A DNA stretch of 64,000 bases from Veillonella sp. T11011-6 (GTDB lineage: Bacteria; Bacillota; Negativicutes; Veillonellales; Veillonellaceae): contig NZ_PPCW01000004.1 of NCBI RefSeq assembly GCF_002959755.1, positions 1 to 64,000 on the forward strand, given 5' to 3'. Under the pieces are notes generated by a model that saw nothing but the letters and a program-made list of their open reading frames with translations, had not been told where the DNA came from and ran no database searches. The translations under genes and the position numbers were made by a program. Positions 8,840 to 17,853 of this stretch are shown piece by piece (positions within the stretch are counted from its first letter, which is position 1; each line of letters begins with the position of its first letter).

Positions 8840-9676
8840 TTATTGATTCTCCACGATAGAACGAAGCATAGCAATTTCTTTTGCATAACCATCTAATTCG
8901 TTTGGCGTTTCTAAATAGAACGGCAAGTTCGTCAATTTAGGATGTGTCACAATACGAGCAATGGCATCGATACCGATGTGACCTTCACCAATTTTTTCAT
9001 GCCGATCTTTATGAGCACCCATAGGATTTTTAGAGTCATTCAAGTGAATAGCTTTCAAACGGTCCAGACCTACAATGCGGTCAAATTCATCGATAACGCC
9101 ATCAAGATTATTGACGATATCATAACCACCTTCGTGAATATGGCATGTATCAACACATACGCCCATGTATTCTTTTAATTTCACACCGTCGATAATGCGA
9201 GCAATTTCTTCAAAGCGAGAACCAATTTCTGTGCCCTTACCTGCCATGACTTCTAAGAGAACTGTTGTTTTCATGCCAGGGAATAAGATTTCATTCAAGC
9301 ATTCCACGATATATTCGATACCTTGATCTACACCTTGCTTTACATGGCTACCAGGGTGAAAGTTATACATTTGGCCTGGTAAATATTCCATACGCTCTAA
9401 GTCTTCTGCCATAGCTTGTTTTGCAAAGGCGCGCAAATCTTCTTTTGCTGCACATGGATTATACGTGTAAGGTGCATGAGCTAATAAGGTGCCAAAGTTA
9501 TGTTCTTTCATATACGCACTCAAGCTATTCATATCCTCTACATCGAGGGCACGCATACTACCCCCACGAGGATTGCGCGTGAAGTATTGGAATGTATTGC
9601 CCCCAATTTTGGTAGCTTCCTTCCCCATGTTTAAATAACCTTTACTAATTGATAAATGACTGCCGATGACAAACAT
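8840..9676 (-). CDS. nfo: Endonuclease IV (AP endonuclease)
   Basis: A zinc-dependent TIM-barrel enzyme that incises DNA 5' of abasic sites in base-excision repair. It is 278 residues, the usual length. Recognisable strands are GSHLSISKG at the N-terminus, [68 protein letters not shown] and FYLETP. Together these supply the His/Asp/Glu ligands of the three-metal site. It has its own AAAGGAG site and sits between sbcDC and the fur-type gene, which has its own terminator. Confidence 0.96.
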   Translation of the reverse strand: MFVIGSHLSISKGYLNMGKEATKIGGNTFQYFTRNPRGGSMRALDVEDMNSLSAYMKEHNFGTLLAHAPYTYNPCAAKEDLRAFAKQAMAEDLERMEYLPGQMYNFHPGSHVKQGVDQGIEYIVECLNEILFPGMKTTVLLEVMAGKGTEIGSRFEEIARIIDGVKLKEYMGVCVDTCHIHEGGYDIVNNLDGVIDEFDRIVGLDRLKAIHLNDSKNPMGAHKDRHEKIGEGHIGIDAIARIVTHPKLTNLPFYLETPNELDGYAKEIAMLRSIVENQ

Positions 9677-9775
9677 AATACTCCTTTATATATGATTCTA
9701 AAAATCTTATTGCTAAATACTTATGAAATACTAATTAAATACTCACTAAAACGATGACCAATAAAAATAACTAAT

Positions 9776-9816
9776 ATAACCCCTACCGTGAAGGAGCCCT
9801 TCGCGACAGGGGTTAT
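9776..9816 (-). terminator. Terminator of the Fur/PerR-type gene
   Basis: A 19-bp interrupted stem (ATAACCCCTGTCGCGAAGG / CCTTCACGGTAGGGGTTAT), loop GCT, followed on the minus strand by ATTAGTTATTTTTATT. It starts 3 nt after the stop codon. Confidence 0.85.
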
Positions 9817-9819
9817 GTA

Positions 9820-10239
9820 TTAATGGCTTTCTTTTTTAGCACACTCAGGGCATACACCTTCAAAGGTAATATGTTGACCTGTGATTTGATACTCACTACC
9901 TTGATCAGCAATTGTTTTGATAGCTTGTAAATCAATGCCCATCATATCCTCTACCTTGTTGCAACGGATGCAACGGATATGGGAATGAGCTTGTGTGTCC
10001 CAATCGTAATGAGCGCGCTCATCACCAACTTCTAAAATTTTTACAAGACCGATTTTTTCAAAAATCTCCATTGTCTTGTACACAGTTGCCAAGCTCATGC
10101 TTGGATGTTCTGGACGCAACGTATGATACAACATTTCTGCTGTTGGATGATCATGATGACCACGCAATGCATCATAAATCGCAATACGTTGTGGGGTCAC
10201 TTTAAACCCTTGGCTACGCAGAATTTGTGCGATATCCAT
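9820..10239 (-). CDS. Fur-family metalloregulator, PerR-like
   Basis: A 139-residue DNA-binding repressor of the Fur superfamily. The winged helix is at 1-75 (VTPQRIAIYDAL, then SLATVYKTMEIFEKIGLV). Two CxxC pairs form the structural zinc site (Cys90/93 and Cys130/133). The putative regulatory metal site has Asp79, His85 and His87 (YDWDTQAHSH), which resembles peroxide-sensing PerR more than Fur or Zur. It is a single-gene unit with a strong terminator. Regulation of oxidative-stress genes is an inference from the family; no target box was identified here. Confidence 0.85.
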   Translation of the reverse strand: MDIAQILRSQGFKVTPQRIAIYDALRGHHDHPTAEMLYHTLRPEHPSMSLATVYKTMEIFEKIGLVKILEVGDERAHYDWDTQAHSHIRCIRCNKVEDMMGIDLQAIKTIADQGSEYQITGQHITFEGVCPECAKKESH

Positions 10240-10382
10240 AATACTCTACTCTACCTTTCTCCACTTGGAAATCTATAAGGCATCGACCATTATCGGCCAT
10301 TCACAAGAAATAATTATTATCTATTATACCAGAATTCTCAACACTTATCAAGATAGATAGTATTAACTATTAAGTAATAAAA

Positions 10383-10412
10383 AATGTGGATTGCCCAAAA
10401 GCAATCCACATT
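10383..10412 (-). terminator. Terminator of the DEAD-box helicase gene
   Basis: A perfect 12-bp stem (AATGTGGATTGC / GCAATCCACATT) with a 6-nt loop, followed on the minus strand by TTTTTATTAC. It lies directly after the stop codon. Confidence 0.9.
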
Positions 10413-10415
10413 CTA

Positions 10416-11981
10416 TTAGTCTTTAAAGTAAGGTTTGAAACCTTCACCTTGATGACGAGGTTTTCTATCACCACGTGGACGATCAGATCTACGATCATCT
10501 CTGCGGCGGTCATCACGACGTTCACCTCTGCGGTCATCGCGGCTGCGACGAGGGCGATCATCACGACGACGATCTCCGTCACGGCGGCGATCACCATCTC
10601 TACGACGGTCACCACGGCGACGGTCACTACGGCCACCTTCGCGGCGACGGCGTACACGCAATGGTTTTTCTTCTGTAATATTTACAGGAGTTGTATCTGG
10701 TTCTTTTGTTAACAACTTAAGAGCTGCTGCCAAAAGTGTTACGGAATCTGTATCATTCAACAATTCCTCTGCACTAGATTTGAATGGCGCTAATGCTTCT
10801 AAATTATCTGTCATTTCAACGAGGCTTTCAATTGCCAAACGTTGTTGACCTTCAAGAACTTCACCTAAGGAAGGTGCACGTCGGCGTGCAATTTTACGTT
10901 TTGTTAAACGCTCGATAGCATGTAAATGCTCCATTTCACGAGGGATAACAAACGTGAAAGCTTGACCAGCTTTACCGGCACGGCCTGTACGACCTACGCG
11001 GTGCGTGTAGCTTTCAGGATCTTGAGGCATATCATAGTTATATACGTGAGATACGCCAGAAATATCAAGACCACGAGCTGCCACATCAGTAGCCACGAGA
11101 ATATCGATGGTACCTTCGCGGAATTGACGAATTACGCTGTCCCGTTTTTGTTGAGACAAATCGCCATGAATACCTTCCGCCATGTAACCACGTTTTTTAA
11201 GACCTTCAGTTACTTCATCAACACGACGTTTTGTACGTGTGAAGATAATAGCAAGTTCAGGTGTTTGAATATCGAACAAGCGGCAAAGAACATCGAATTT
11301 TTGACGGTCTTGCACTTCGATATAATATTGTTCAATTAAGTCCATCGTAACTTGAGTCGGTTTCATACGAATCAATGTTGGCTCTGTCAAATATGTTTCA
11401 GCTAATTGTTGGATAGCTTTAGGCATAGTTGCGGAGAACAACAATGTTTGATGGTCTTCTGGGATAGCACCCAAGATTTTATTGATATCATCAACAAAGC
11501 CCATGTTTAACATTTCGTCGGCTTCGTCCAATACGACAACTTTCACATTGTCAAATTTAATAGAACCACGGTCCATATGGTCCATCAATCGGCCTGGAGT
11601 GGCAACGATGATTTGTGGGTTCTTTTTCAAGGCACGGAACTGACGATTAATATCTTGACCACCATAGATAGGTAGTGCTGTGATATTCGTGTATTGAGCC
11701 ATTTTGTTAAGCTCTTCAGCTACTTGGATAGCTAATTCTCGTGTAGGGGATAAAATAACTACTTGAACGTGACGCTCATTCCCGTCTACGCGTTCCAATA
11801 CAGGCAAGCCAAATGCTGCTGTCTTACCAGTACCTGTTTGAGCTTGACCAATCATGTCTTTACCGCTCATGGCTACTGGGATAGCTTCCTGTTGAATTGG
11901 CGTAGGCTCTTCAAAGCCCATATCGTTTAACGCTCTTAGAACAGGTTCGCTAATCATTAATTGTTCAAATTTTTCTAACAT
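10416..11981 (-). CDS. cshA: ATP-dependent DEAD-box RNA helicase (CshA/DeaD type)
   Basis: An RNA helicase for mRNA turnover or ribosome assembly. It has 521 residues. The Q motif is [10 protein letters not shown], motif I AQTGTGKT (47-54), motif II DEAD (152-155), motif III SAT and motif [12 protein letters not shown]. The two RecA domains end near 370, and a helical dimerisation-like region follows. The last ~75 residues are a basic low-complexity tail built from [11 protein letters not shown]- and RRDDR-type repeats. The repetitive tail DNA has strong base skew. The start codon lies about 12 nt after AGGAGG, a long spacing. The symbol is by similarity of layout to CshA; RhlE/DeaD naming is equally possible. 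Confidence 0.93.
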   Translation of the reverse strand: MLEKFEQLMISEPVLRALNDMGFEEPTPIQQEAIPVAMSGKDMIGQAQTGTGKTAAFGLPVLERVDGNERHVQVVILSPTRELAIQVAEELNKMAQYTNITALPIYGGQDINRQFRALKKNPQIIVATPGRLMDHMDRGSIKFDNVKVVVLDEADEMLNMGFVDDINKILGAIPEDHQTLLFSATMPKAIQQLAETYLTEPTLIRMKPTQVTMDLIEQYYIEVQDRQKFDVLCRLFDIQTPELAIIFTRTKRRVDEVTEGLKKRGYMAEGIHGDLSQQKRDSVIRQFREGTIDILVATDVAARGLDISGVSHVYNYDMPQDPESYTHRVGRTGRAGKAGQAFTFVIPREMEHLHAIERLTKRKIARRRAPSLGEVLEGQQRLAIESLVEMTDNLEALAPFKSSAEELLNDTDSVTLLAAALKLLTKEPDTTPVNITEEKPLRVRRRREGGRSDRRRGDRRRDGDRRRDGDRRRDDRPRRSRDDRRGERRDDRRRDDRRSDRPRGDRKPRHQGEGFKPYFKD

Positions 11982-12089
11982 CTAAATGTGTTTCCTCCTA
12001 TCGCACACGAATTATGCGCGTTAGAATAGTATATCATATTTCGAGGATGAGCGCTATTAAATTAATAACCATTTTATGATATGTATTTA

Positions 12090-12485
12090 CTACTTAAAGA
12101 ACATACTCTTTAATGCATATCCTGAACCTGCAATACCAATTAATATAGAAAAAATAGCCAAAAGGCCGCGTTTATAATATAAACTATTTCGCTTTTGATA
12201 AAAACCTGTACACATTATCAAAAGCACGAAAATGCTCCAAGCAACACCATATCTCGCAATAAATAAATAATCTTTATCAATTAAAAATTTACAATTTAAT
12301 AGGACTACACTTACAATTGCAATTATTATTAAATACTTAGTTAAATTGCCAAAAGCTCTATGCTTTTTGATGTATTCATACTCTTCATCAAAGACACGTT
12401 TACTAAGTTCAAGTTTATATAGCCCTATACATAACGATATAGATGTGAAAACCCAAAAATATCCTAACATCTCAATTTTTTTCAT
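12090..12485 (-). CDS. Small multi-span membrane protein, paralog of 15580-15972
   Basis: 131 residues with four predicted membrane spans (about 8-24, 48-67, 80-96, 108-125). Between spans 1 and 2 it carries a conserved cytosolic-looking loop, KRVFDEEYEYIKKHRAFGNLTKY. Its paralog 3.1 kb away shares this loop (DEDYEYIKKHR-FGNLTKY), the CTGF-QK-NS-Y-KRGL segment and the overall length. I do not recognise a named family and infer no function. It is AT-rich and has no obvious operon partner. The duplicated flanks suggest it moved or was copied as a unit. Confidence 0.7.
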   Translation of the reverse strand: MKKIEMLGYFWVFTSISLCIGLYKLELSKRVFDEEYEYIKKHRAFGNLTKYLIIIAIVSVVLLNCKFLIDKDYLFIARYGVAWSIFVLLIMCTGFYQKRNSLYYKRGLLAIFSILIGIAGSGYALKSMFFK

Positions 12486-12571
12486 TTTTTACTAGTCTCT
12501 TTTATAATACACTCTTAGATATCCTTAATTATAACATACGGCAGATCCACACTTATAAGATACTGATACAC

Positions 12572-12597
12572 AAAAAGGCACCTCGTTCGAGGTGCCT
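12572..12597 (-). terminator. Orphan terminator hairpin in repeat copy 1
   Basis: A perfect 10-bp stem (AGGCACCTCG / CGAGGTGCCT) with a TT loop and an A5 run on the left (T5 on the minus strand). It is oriented to stop minus-strand transcription arriving from the right, but no minus-strand gene lies there. Its counterpart at 16071-16097 terminates the aldehyde dehydrogenase gene, so this one looks like a duplicated remnant. Confidence 0.75.
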
Positions 12598-12773
12598 AGT
12601 TGTTATAGTTTATTGGAGACTTGTATGGTATTAATCAACTATATAAGTAAAAATATGTTTTAGGTATAATATAATTAAAAGAACGTACTTCAAAATACCG
12701 CCAATAATTAAGCAATGCCTGTTAAGCAATTACGATTTAATGAACTTTCTAAAGTACTATAAAAGGAATACCA

Positions 12774-13349
12774 ATGAAACCATTTACTCTTAAAAGATTT
12801 GTATTACTACCGTTGATTATATTATCCCTCATAATGACAACAGGTTGTCATCTTCTATCACATTATAGTGAGGATGAGGTACAACAATATATAAATAAGA
12901 ATTATACTAATCTGACCTATCACCTAGAATCACAACGGAATCATACATGGCAAGTCACCTTTGATAAATATCCACAAATGCCCATTGAAATATCTGAAGC
13001 CATGCACACCTCAGCACCAGTTGTACCACAAGTTGAGCGAATACTAATAACCAACATTCCGTTGATAACTGTATTTCCATTAATGAAAAACCATTTAACA
13101 GCAGAGGAATTATCTTATGCTACATATGACACATCTACCTTGTATATTGAAATGCCTATCCCCTATTCAGCCATACAAAATCAAGATGTAACAAACTTTT
13201 ATAATCGTATGGATCAGTTCTGTAAAGAATATGCTAAAACATATCCAGACTTCAAAGAAAGGATATTTATTAGAGTCATTATAAAACCATCTGATGGTTC
13301 TGATTCACCTGAAGAGTATAGAAGAATATTCCGTTTATCTCAATATTGA
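12774..13349 (+). CDS. Putative lipoprotein of unknown function
   Basis: 191 residues, plus strand, preceded by AAAGGA. The N-terminus is a lipoprotein signal: basic KPFTLKRF, a hydrophobic stretch, then the lipobox MTTGC (Cys at about 25). The mature part has no further membrane span and no recognised motif; it contains a YINKNYTNLTYHLESQ segment and a Pro-rich middle. It probably sits on the inner- or outer-membrane periplasmic face. It is the only plus-strand gene of the 12-16 kb patch, lies between the repeat copies and has its own terminator. Confidence 0.72.
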   Translation: MKPFTLKRFVLLPLIILSLIMTTGCHLLSHYSEDEVQQYINKNYTNLTYHLESQRNHTWQVTFDKYPQMPIEISEAMHTSAPVVPQVERILITNIPLITVFPLMKNHLTAEELSYATYDTSTLYIEMPIPYSAIQNQDVTNFYNRMDQFCKEYAKTYPDFKERIFIRVIIKPSDGSDSPEEYRRIFRLSQY

Positions 13350-13350
13350 T

Positions 13351-13382
13351 AAAAGAGGTGCCTCCTAAGGAGCACCTCTTTT
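13351..13382. terminator. Terminator of the lipoprotein gene (bidirectional)
   Basis: An AAAAGAGGTG...CACCTCTTTT stem with one bulged C and a TAA loop, directly after the stop codon. Flanking A and T runs allow function on both strands. Confidence 0.85.
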
Positions 13383-13433
13383 ATTTATGAAACGATATTG
13401 CCATTTGATATTCTAGAAATATTATATGTAACA

Positions 13434-14504
13434 TCATTTCACACTATCATCAACAATCCTTATAATCCTCCTAAAGAAATCATATCCACCATTTATATAA
13501 TCACCCATTCCCACTTCCCTATCTTGAAAATATGGTGAAATAGGAAGATATCCCCACACAACACCTAATCCGCCACATATATTGCGGCCACCATCTCCAC
13601 CTTTATAGGAAAACACATCATTATCATATACAATTTCTCTACAATACGGATCGTCACCTATAACAAGGCCAAAAAAGTTTTCTTTTTCTAACGTATAATC
13701 TCCATCATTATCCATCCATTCCATATGCTTTAAATTCATAGAGAAATCTATATTGTTTCCCCATGGAAAGATAGTTCTACACCCCTTGCCAGCTAAATAC
13801 TCCCACTCTCTTTGTGTAGGCAGAGAATATCTATTATCTTTTATATCCTGTAAAAGTTTCTTAAATGTGGTTTCTTCATAAAGTTTGCCACACCAATTGC
13901 TATCGTCTGTTTTATATAAACAAACAGTGTTGTGCACCATCACTTCAGAAATACCTTTTTCCTCGGCTTTTTTTATCATCTGTTGCCACTCTTTATTTTG
14001 TCTGAGTGTCTCATCTGAAATAGGTATCCAACAAGTTTCACTATACTCTTTTTGTACTAACAATGGATGGATTACAAACTCATCTTCTTGAGTAAAATTA
14101 TGTTTAAAATACGTTTCTATGTTGGATAGTACTCCTTCATCTTCTAGTGTTTCGCTAATCTTAGTTTGAACATCGTCTTCACTAAAGATTTCCTCTTCAT
14201 ATCCCTCGACAAATGGATAGGCAAGCTCCGCTAAATTTTCATCATTAAAAATATCCTGAAATGGTTTATTTTTAAAATCAAACCCTAACGTAACAGTATC
14301 TCCAGGAACAAATACAAATTCTATACCATCATGTGAACGATATACTGCCGTATATGTGGATTGTCTAAATGCAGCAAAGTCTTTAAAGGATATTAATTCT
14401 AAATTATATATTTCTCCAATCTGATATAACAATTCTTCCTTATCACTAATAGATAACAAATCATATTGGGGATTATACAATTTTTTGATGGGAATAGGAT
14501 TCAT
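13434..14504 (-). CDS. Protein with C-terminal FGE/SUMF1-like domain
   Basis: 356 residues, soluble, no signal peptide. The C-terminal half carries hallmarks of the formylglycine-generating-enzyme fold: LPTQREWEYLAGKG (about 221-234) followed by FPWGN (about 246). The usual final GGSW and GFR motifs are degraded to GGLGVVWGYLP and YDFFRRIIR. I do not see the paired catalytic cysteines of true FGE, so a binding or structural role is more likely than sulfatase activation. The N-terminal half (acidic, FDFKNKPFQDIFNDENLAE region) is not recognised. It has an AAGGAGT ribosome site. It lies 56 nt downstream of a membrane-anchored protein gene on the same strand and may be co-expressed with it. Confidence 0.6.
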   Translation of the reverse strand: MNPIPIKKLYNPQYDLLSISDKEELLYQIGEIYNLELISFKDFAAFRQSTYTAVYRSHDGIEFVFVPGDTVTLGFDFKNKPFQDIFNDENLAELAYPFVEGYEEEIFSEDDVQTKISETLEDEGVLSNIETYFKHNFTQEDEFVIHPLLVQKEYSETCWIPISDETLRQNKEWQQMIKKAEEKGISEVMVHNTVCLYKTDDSNWCGKLYEETTFKKLLQDIKDNRYSLPTQREWEYLAGKGCRTIFPWGNNIDFSMNLKHMEWMDNDGDYTLEKENFFGLVIGDDPYCREIVYDNDVFSYKGGDGGRNICGGLGVVWGYLPISPYFQDREVGMGDYINGGYDFFRRIIRIVDDSVK

Positions 14505-14560
14505 TAATTTGATACTCCTTATTTTTATCTAGTACAAATATTCTTTACTATGCATTTACT

Positions 14561-15514
14561 CTATTTACTTAAGTATTGCCTTAGGGTTTGATTTTCTAAT
14601 GGTCCTAATTGTAGCGCCTTCCTATTTTTAATTGCATTAATAGCTAATGCTTCAAAGGTATCTTTATCAAAATTAGAAAATTCATTAAAGGAATTAAACA
14701 CTATAAATTGTTGATTCAATAAGTTAGGTAATACCTCTAAGTCTTTCGTTCTTACTGTATCTAGCTCATTTCGTGCATAAGATTCATATCTCTCATCACC
14801 TAAATTATTCTTGCTAAACCGCCCTATATCAAGATTATTAGAATAATAGCTATATATAGCTTTCTCAGAGAAATCAAGTTTAGTCAATTTTCCAAATTCA
14901 AAATTATAATAAGCGTTGTTTCTATAAATATGTTCACTACCATACTTACCAATAATAGTTCCTGTAGAAAGATCAACTATATCATTATGCTTAACCATAT
15001 CTTCCTTTCTATACGATACATAGAAAGGTAGCTTTATAGTATATCCAGCGTGTGGGCCTGTATATCGTTTCTCACTATCAAAAAAGATCTCATGCCATAT
15101 ATCTCTATCATTTTCATCAAGACTAGAAATATTAGGGTATAACTCATCAAGGCTCACATTAAAATGTGTTTCTTTAGCATCTATTCGAGGAATGAAAGTA
15201 TTATATTTATTAAGATCTTTATTCCAAGCATCTAACAAACTTATATTTTCATCAAAAATACCAATACCGTCTAACGTTATGTAATAAAGTTTATTATCTA
15301 CCTCATGAACGGCAACTACATTATCAGCAATCTTATGTTCTTCATCGTCGTAAAATAATGCACTATTACGAAATTCAGTTAAATGAATGGAGCTATTTTT
15401 AAAATCACTACTACCAGCTAACAATAAAATTATTATTACCATTAAAGTAATATAAATTAATAATATGGCAGCAACAACACAACCAATCCATTTCAATACT
15501 CGCTTTGAATTCAT
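14561..15514 (-). CDS. Membrane-anchored protein of unknown function
   Basis: 317 residues from the ATG that follows GAGAGG by 6 nt; a GTG two codons upstream overlaps that site and is less likely. One N-terminal membrane span (about 9-32, VVAAILLIYITLMVIIILLL) anchors a ~285-residue domain, probably outside the cytosol. The domain is rich in aromatic and acidic residues and shows DNKLYYITLDGIGIFDENI and DIVDLSTGTIIGKYG, suggestive of a beta-propeller-like repeat, but I recognise no family. It lies between the two copies of the duplicated membrane-protein gene. Confidence 0.6.
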   Translation of the reverse strand: MNSKRVLKWIGCVVAAILLIYITLMVIIILLLAGSSDFKNSSIHLTEFRNSALFYDDEEHKIADNVVAVHEVDNKLYYITLDGIGIFDENISLLDAWNKDLNKYNTFIPRIDAKETHFNVSLDELYPNISSLDENDRDIWHEIFFDSEKRYTGPHAGYTIKLPFYVSYRKEDMVKHNDIVDLSTGTIIGKYGSEHIYRNNAYYNFEFGKLTKLDFSEKAIYSYYSNNLDIGRFSKNNLGDERYESYARNELDTVRTKDLEVLPNLLNQQFIVFNSFNEFSNFDKDTFEALAINAIKNRKALQLGPLENQTLRQYLSK

Positions 15515-15579
15515 AGGCACCCTCTCAAAACAATATCTATATTGATATTACCTAATAGTTTTCTATTTTTGGTTTACTA

Positions 15580-15972
15580 CTAAAAAAATACATCACGAAA
15601 TGCATACATATATACAGCAATAAATATCAATATCGACAATATAGCAATAAGCCCCCGTTTAAAATATACACTATTTTTCTTTTGTAAAAATCCTGTACAG
15701 ATGGTAAAAAGCCCCCAAACGACCCATCCACCCCCATAAGTCATAATGAATTCATAATCTTTATAGATTATAAACCTAAGATCTATTAAAACTATACTTA
15801 TAATACTGATTATAGCAAGATACTTTGTTAAGTTACCAAAAATTCTATGTTTTTTTATATATTCATAGTCTTCGTCAATGATATGCTTACTTATTTCAAG
15901 TTTATAAAGCATTACAATCAACACTATAGATACAATAATGAACTTTATCCCTAATATATCTAATTTACTCAT
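15580..15972 (-). CDS. Small multi-span membrane protein, paralog of 12090-12485
   Basis: 130 residues and four membrane spans, with the same topology and conserved loop (ISKHIIDEDYEYIKKHRIFGNLTKY) as the copy at 12 kb. The C-terminal half shares the ICTGFLQKKNSVYFKRGLIAI block. Function unknown. It is followed on the same strand by the membrane-anchored protein and the FGE-like gene, so the three may be one transcription unit starting within the repeat. AT content and lack of housekeeping context point to accessory DNA. Confidence 0.7.
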   Translation of the reverse strand: MSKLDILGIKFIIVSIVLIVMLYKLEISKHIIDEDYEYIKKHRIFGNLTKYLAIISIISIVLIDLRFIIYKDYEFIMTYGGGWVVWGLFTICTGFLQKKNSVYFKRGLIAILSILIFIAVYMYAFRDVFF

Positions 15973-16070
15973 TCTTCACCAGTCTCTTTTACAATACATA
16001 CTTAGATGTTCTTAATTATAGCACACGGCAGATCCACACTTATAAGATACTGATTTCCTATATTATGCGC

Positions 16071-16097
16071 AAAAAAGGCACCTCCAAGGAGGTGCCT
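16071..16097 (-). terminator. Terminator of the aldehyde dehydrogenase gene
   Basis: A perfect 10-bp stem (AGGCACCTCC / GGAGGTGCCT), AA loop, then TTTTTT on the minus strand. It lies 34 nt after the stop codon. Confidence 0.88.
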
Positions 16098-16130
16098 CAT
16101 TGTTATAGTTTATAGGAGAGTTGAAGTTTA

Positions 16131-17615
16131 TTAATCTAAATCGTAGAAACCAGAAGGTTTATCGCTCAAGTTAATAATGATATTTTTCATTTGAGTGTAG
16201 TGTTCAAGGATAACTTTGTGAGTTTCACGGCCAATACCAGATTGTTTGTAACCACCAAATGGTGCGCCTGCTGGGATGGAGTTATATGTATTTACCCACA
16301 TACGACCTGTTTCGATTGCTCGAGCTACGCGGATTGCACGGTTAAGGTTTTGTGTAAATACGCCACCGCCAAGACCGTATAAGCTGTCGTTAGCTTGTTC
16401 AATAACTTCTTCTTCGCTGTGGAATTTGATAACAACAGCTACAGGGCCGAAGATTTCTTCACGAGCTACGCGCATATCGTTTGTAGCGTCTACGATGAGT
16501 GTAGGTCTAATGAAGCAACCTTTACCAAGTTCGCCGTCAGTAACGCGTACACCACCAGCTGCAACGCGAGCACCTTCTTCTTTAGCAAGTTCTACATAGC
16601 TAAGTACTTTCTTAACTTGATCTTCGTAAATCAAGGAACCAAGTTGTGTAGATTCGTCCCAAGGTAAGCCAACTTTTACTTTATCAAATAAAGCGGAAAG
16701 TTCAGCTACAAATTTATCATAAATTGTATCTTGTACGAAGATACGGGAACCTGCGCAACATACTTGACCTTGGTTGAAGAGGATGCCGAGCATTGCTCCA
16801 TCAAGAGCTTGTTTCCAGTTTGCATCTTCAAAGAAGATATTCGCAGATTTACCACCTAATTCCAATGTAGCTGGAATCAAGCGTTCAGATGCTGCTTTAT
16901 ATACATCAAGACCTACTTCTGTAGAGCCTGTGAAAGCAAGTTTGCTGAAGCCAGGATGATCAAGGATATATTGACCAGATTTAGAGCCTTTACCAGTTAC
17001 GATATTCACAACCCCTGGAGGCAAGATTTCTTTTAAAATATCGCCTAATACTAAAAGGCTAAGGGATGTATGGCTAGAAGGTTTGATAACAACTGTACAA
17101 CCTGCTGCAAGAGCTGGTGCCAATTTCCAAGCAGCCATTAGGAATGGGAAGTTCCAAGGTACTACTTGACCTACAACGCCAATCGGTTCACGAACAATGA
17201 GGCTCAATGTATTTTCGTCAAATACTTGTGCGGAGCCTTCTTCGGAACGAAGTACGCCTGCGAAGTAACGGAAATGGTCAGCACCAAGTGGAATATCTAC
17301 ATTCAAAGTTTCACGGATTGGTTTACCATTGTCGTATGTTTCAACTTGTGCCAAGTACTCTTTGTGAGCATCAATAGCATCAGCAATTTTTAACAAGTAA
17401 TCAGCGCGATCTACTTGAGAAACAGTTTTCCAAGTTTTAAAAGCTTCTGTTGCAGCGTCTACCGCTTTATCAACATCGTCTTTCGTAGCCTCTGCACAGA
17501 TAGCGAGTTGTTCGCCATTAGCAGGGTTATATACATTAAATTCAGCGCCGTCAGATGCAGCTACCCATTCATTATTAATTAAAAGTCCATATCTTTCTTT
17601 AAGGTTCAAGCTCAT
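16131..17615 (-). CDS. NAD(P)-dependent aldehyde dehydrogenase
   Basis: Oxidises an aldehyde to the carboxylic acid. Start placed at ATG 17615, 8 nt after AGGAGG; a longer open frame upstream lacks a ribosome site and would add a non-family N-terminus. That gives 494 residues, the usual ALDH length. Visible are VVPWNFPFLM (cofactor entry, about 151-160), GFSKLAFTGSTEVG (Rossmann loop), LELGGKSANI with catalytic Glu252, and FNQGQVCCAGSR with catalytic Cys286. The C-terminal oligomerisation region is intact. The layout resembles acetaldehyde/chloroacetaldehyde dehydrogenases (AldA/AcoD/ExaC types); the true substrate is not decided. It is monocistronic with its own terminator. Confidence 0.93.
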   Translation of the reverse strand: MSLNLKERYGLLINNEWVAASDGAEFNVYNPANGEQLAICAEATKDDVDKAVDAATEAFKTWKTVSQVDRADYLLKIADAIDAHKEYLAQVETYDNGKPIRETLNVDIPLGADHFRYFAGVLRSEEGSAQVFDENTLSLIVREPIGVVGQVVPWNFPFLMAAWKLAPALAAGCTVVIKPSSHTSLSLLVLGDILKEILPPGVVNIVTGKGSKSGQYILDHPGFSKLAFTGSTEVGLDVYKAASERLIPATLELGGKSANIFFEDANWKQALDGAMLGILFNQGQVCCAGSRIFVQDTIYDKFVAELSALFDKVKVGLPWDESTQLGSLIYEDQVKKVLSYVELAKEEGARVAAGGVRVTDGELGKGCFIRPTLIVDATNDMRVAREEIFGPVAVVIKFHSEEEVIEQANDSLYGLGGGVFTQNLNRAIRVARAIETGRMWVNTYNSIPAGAPFGGYKQSGIGRETHKVILEHYTQMKNIIINLSDKPSGFYDLD

Positions 17616-17761
17616 AGCATTACCTCCTATGTAGGAATATAGATTGAGGAAGATTTCCTCTGTGATTTCATCATACGCCTTATATCTAAATATTTCAATC
17701 AGATATATCATTTTCGATATATCTGTTCTGCATTATTATACATAGTTTTAAGTTATATAGA

Positions 17762-17799
17762 AAAACCGCACCCTCAAAATCCATAGAGAGTGCGGTTTT
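17762..17799 (-). terminator. Terminator of the folA-tex unit
   Basis: A stem AAAACCGCACTCTC / GAGGGTGCGGTTTT with one mismatch, then TTCTATAT on the minus strand. It lies 54 nt after the tex stop codon. Confidence 0.85.
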
Positions 17800-17853
17800 G
17801 TGTACAATGACTTTTAGTCAAGTGTATTTCTCAATAATATAATTCAATTGATA

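Larger units (their letters stand above)
12066..12639 (-). repeat. Diverged direct repeat, copy 1 (membrane-protein gene plus flanks)
   Basis: This segment aligns along its length with 15560-16138. It covers the small membrane-protein gene, its upstream region with a nearly invariant block (CGGCAGATCCACACTTATAA and onward, at about 12539-12567), the AGGCACC terminator hairpin, and TTGTTATAGTTTA downstream of it. In copy 2 the far end reaches the stop codon of an aldehyde dehydrogenase; here the similarity stops at ATTAATC (about 12639) and no dehydrogenase follows. The boundaries are by eye. Confidence 0.8.
15560..16138 (-). repeat. Diverged direct repeat, copy 2
   Basis: Counterpart of 12066-12639. 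It holds the paralogous small membrane-protein gene, the shared block CGGCAGATCCACACTTATAA and onward (about 16026-16054), the AGGCACCTCC hairpin and TTGTTATAGTTTA, ending at the last codons of the aldehyde dehydrogenase gene. The noncoding flanks look better conserved than parts of the coding region. Confidence 0.8.

Noticed and set aside
10370-10712. Overlapping frames around the 3' end of the DEAD-box helicase gene
   Set aside because: They are low-complexity readings of the repetitive Arg/Asp codons (Val/Ala-rich, Thr/Ile-rich or Asp/His-rich) and overlap the terminator.
12000-16200. Transposon or prophage origin of the 12-16 kb patch
   Set aside because: No transposase, integrase, terminal inverted repeats or tRNA attachment site is visible; the bracketing repeats are diverged gene copies, not insertion-sequence ends.
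17616-17711. Longer N-terminus for the aldehyde dehydrogenase
   Set aside because: No ribosome site before the upstream ATG, whereas AGGAGG is ideally placed before ATG 17615, and the extra 32 residues do not fit the family.
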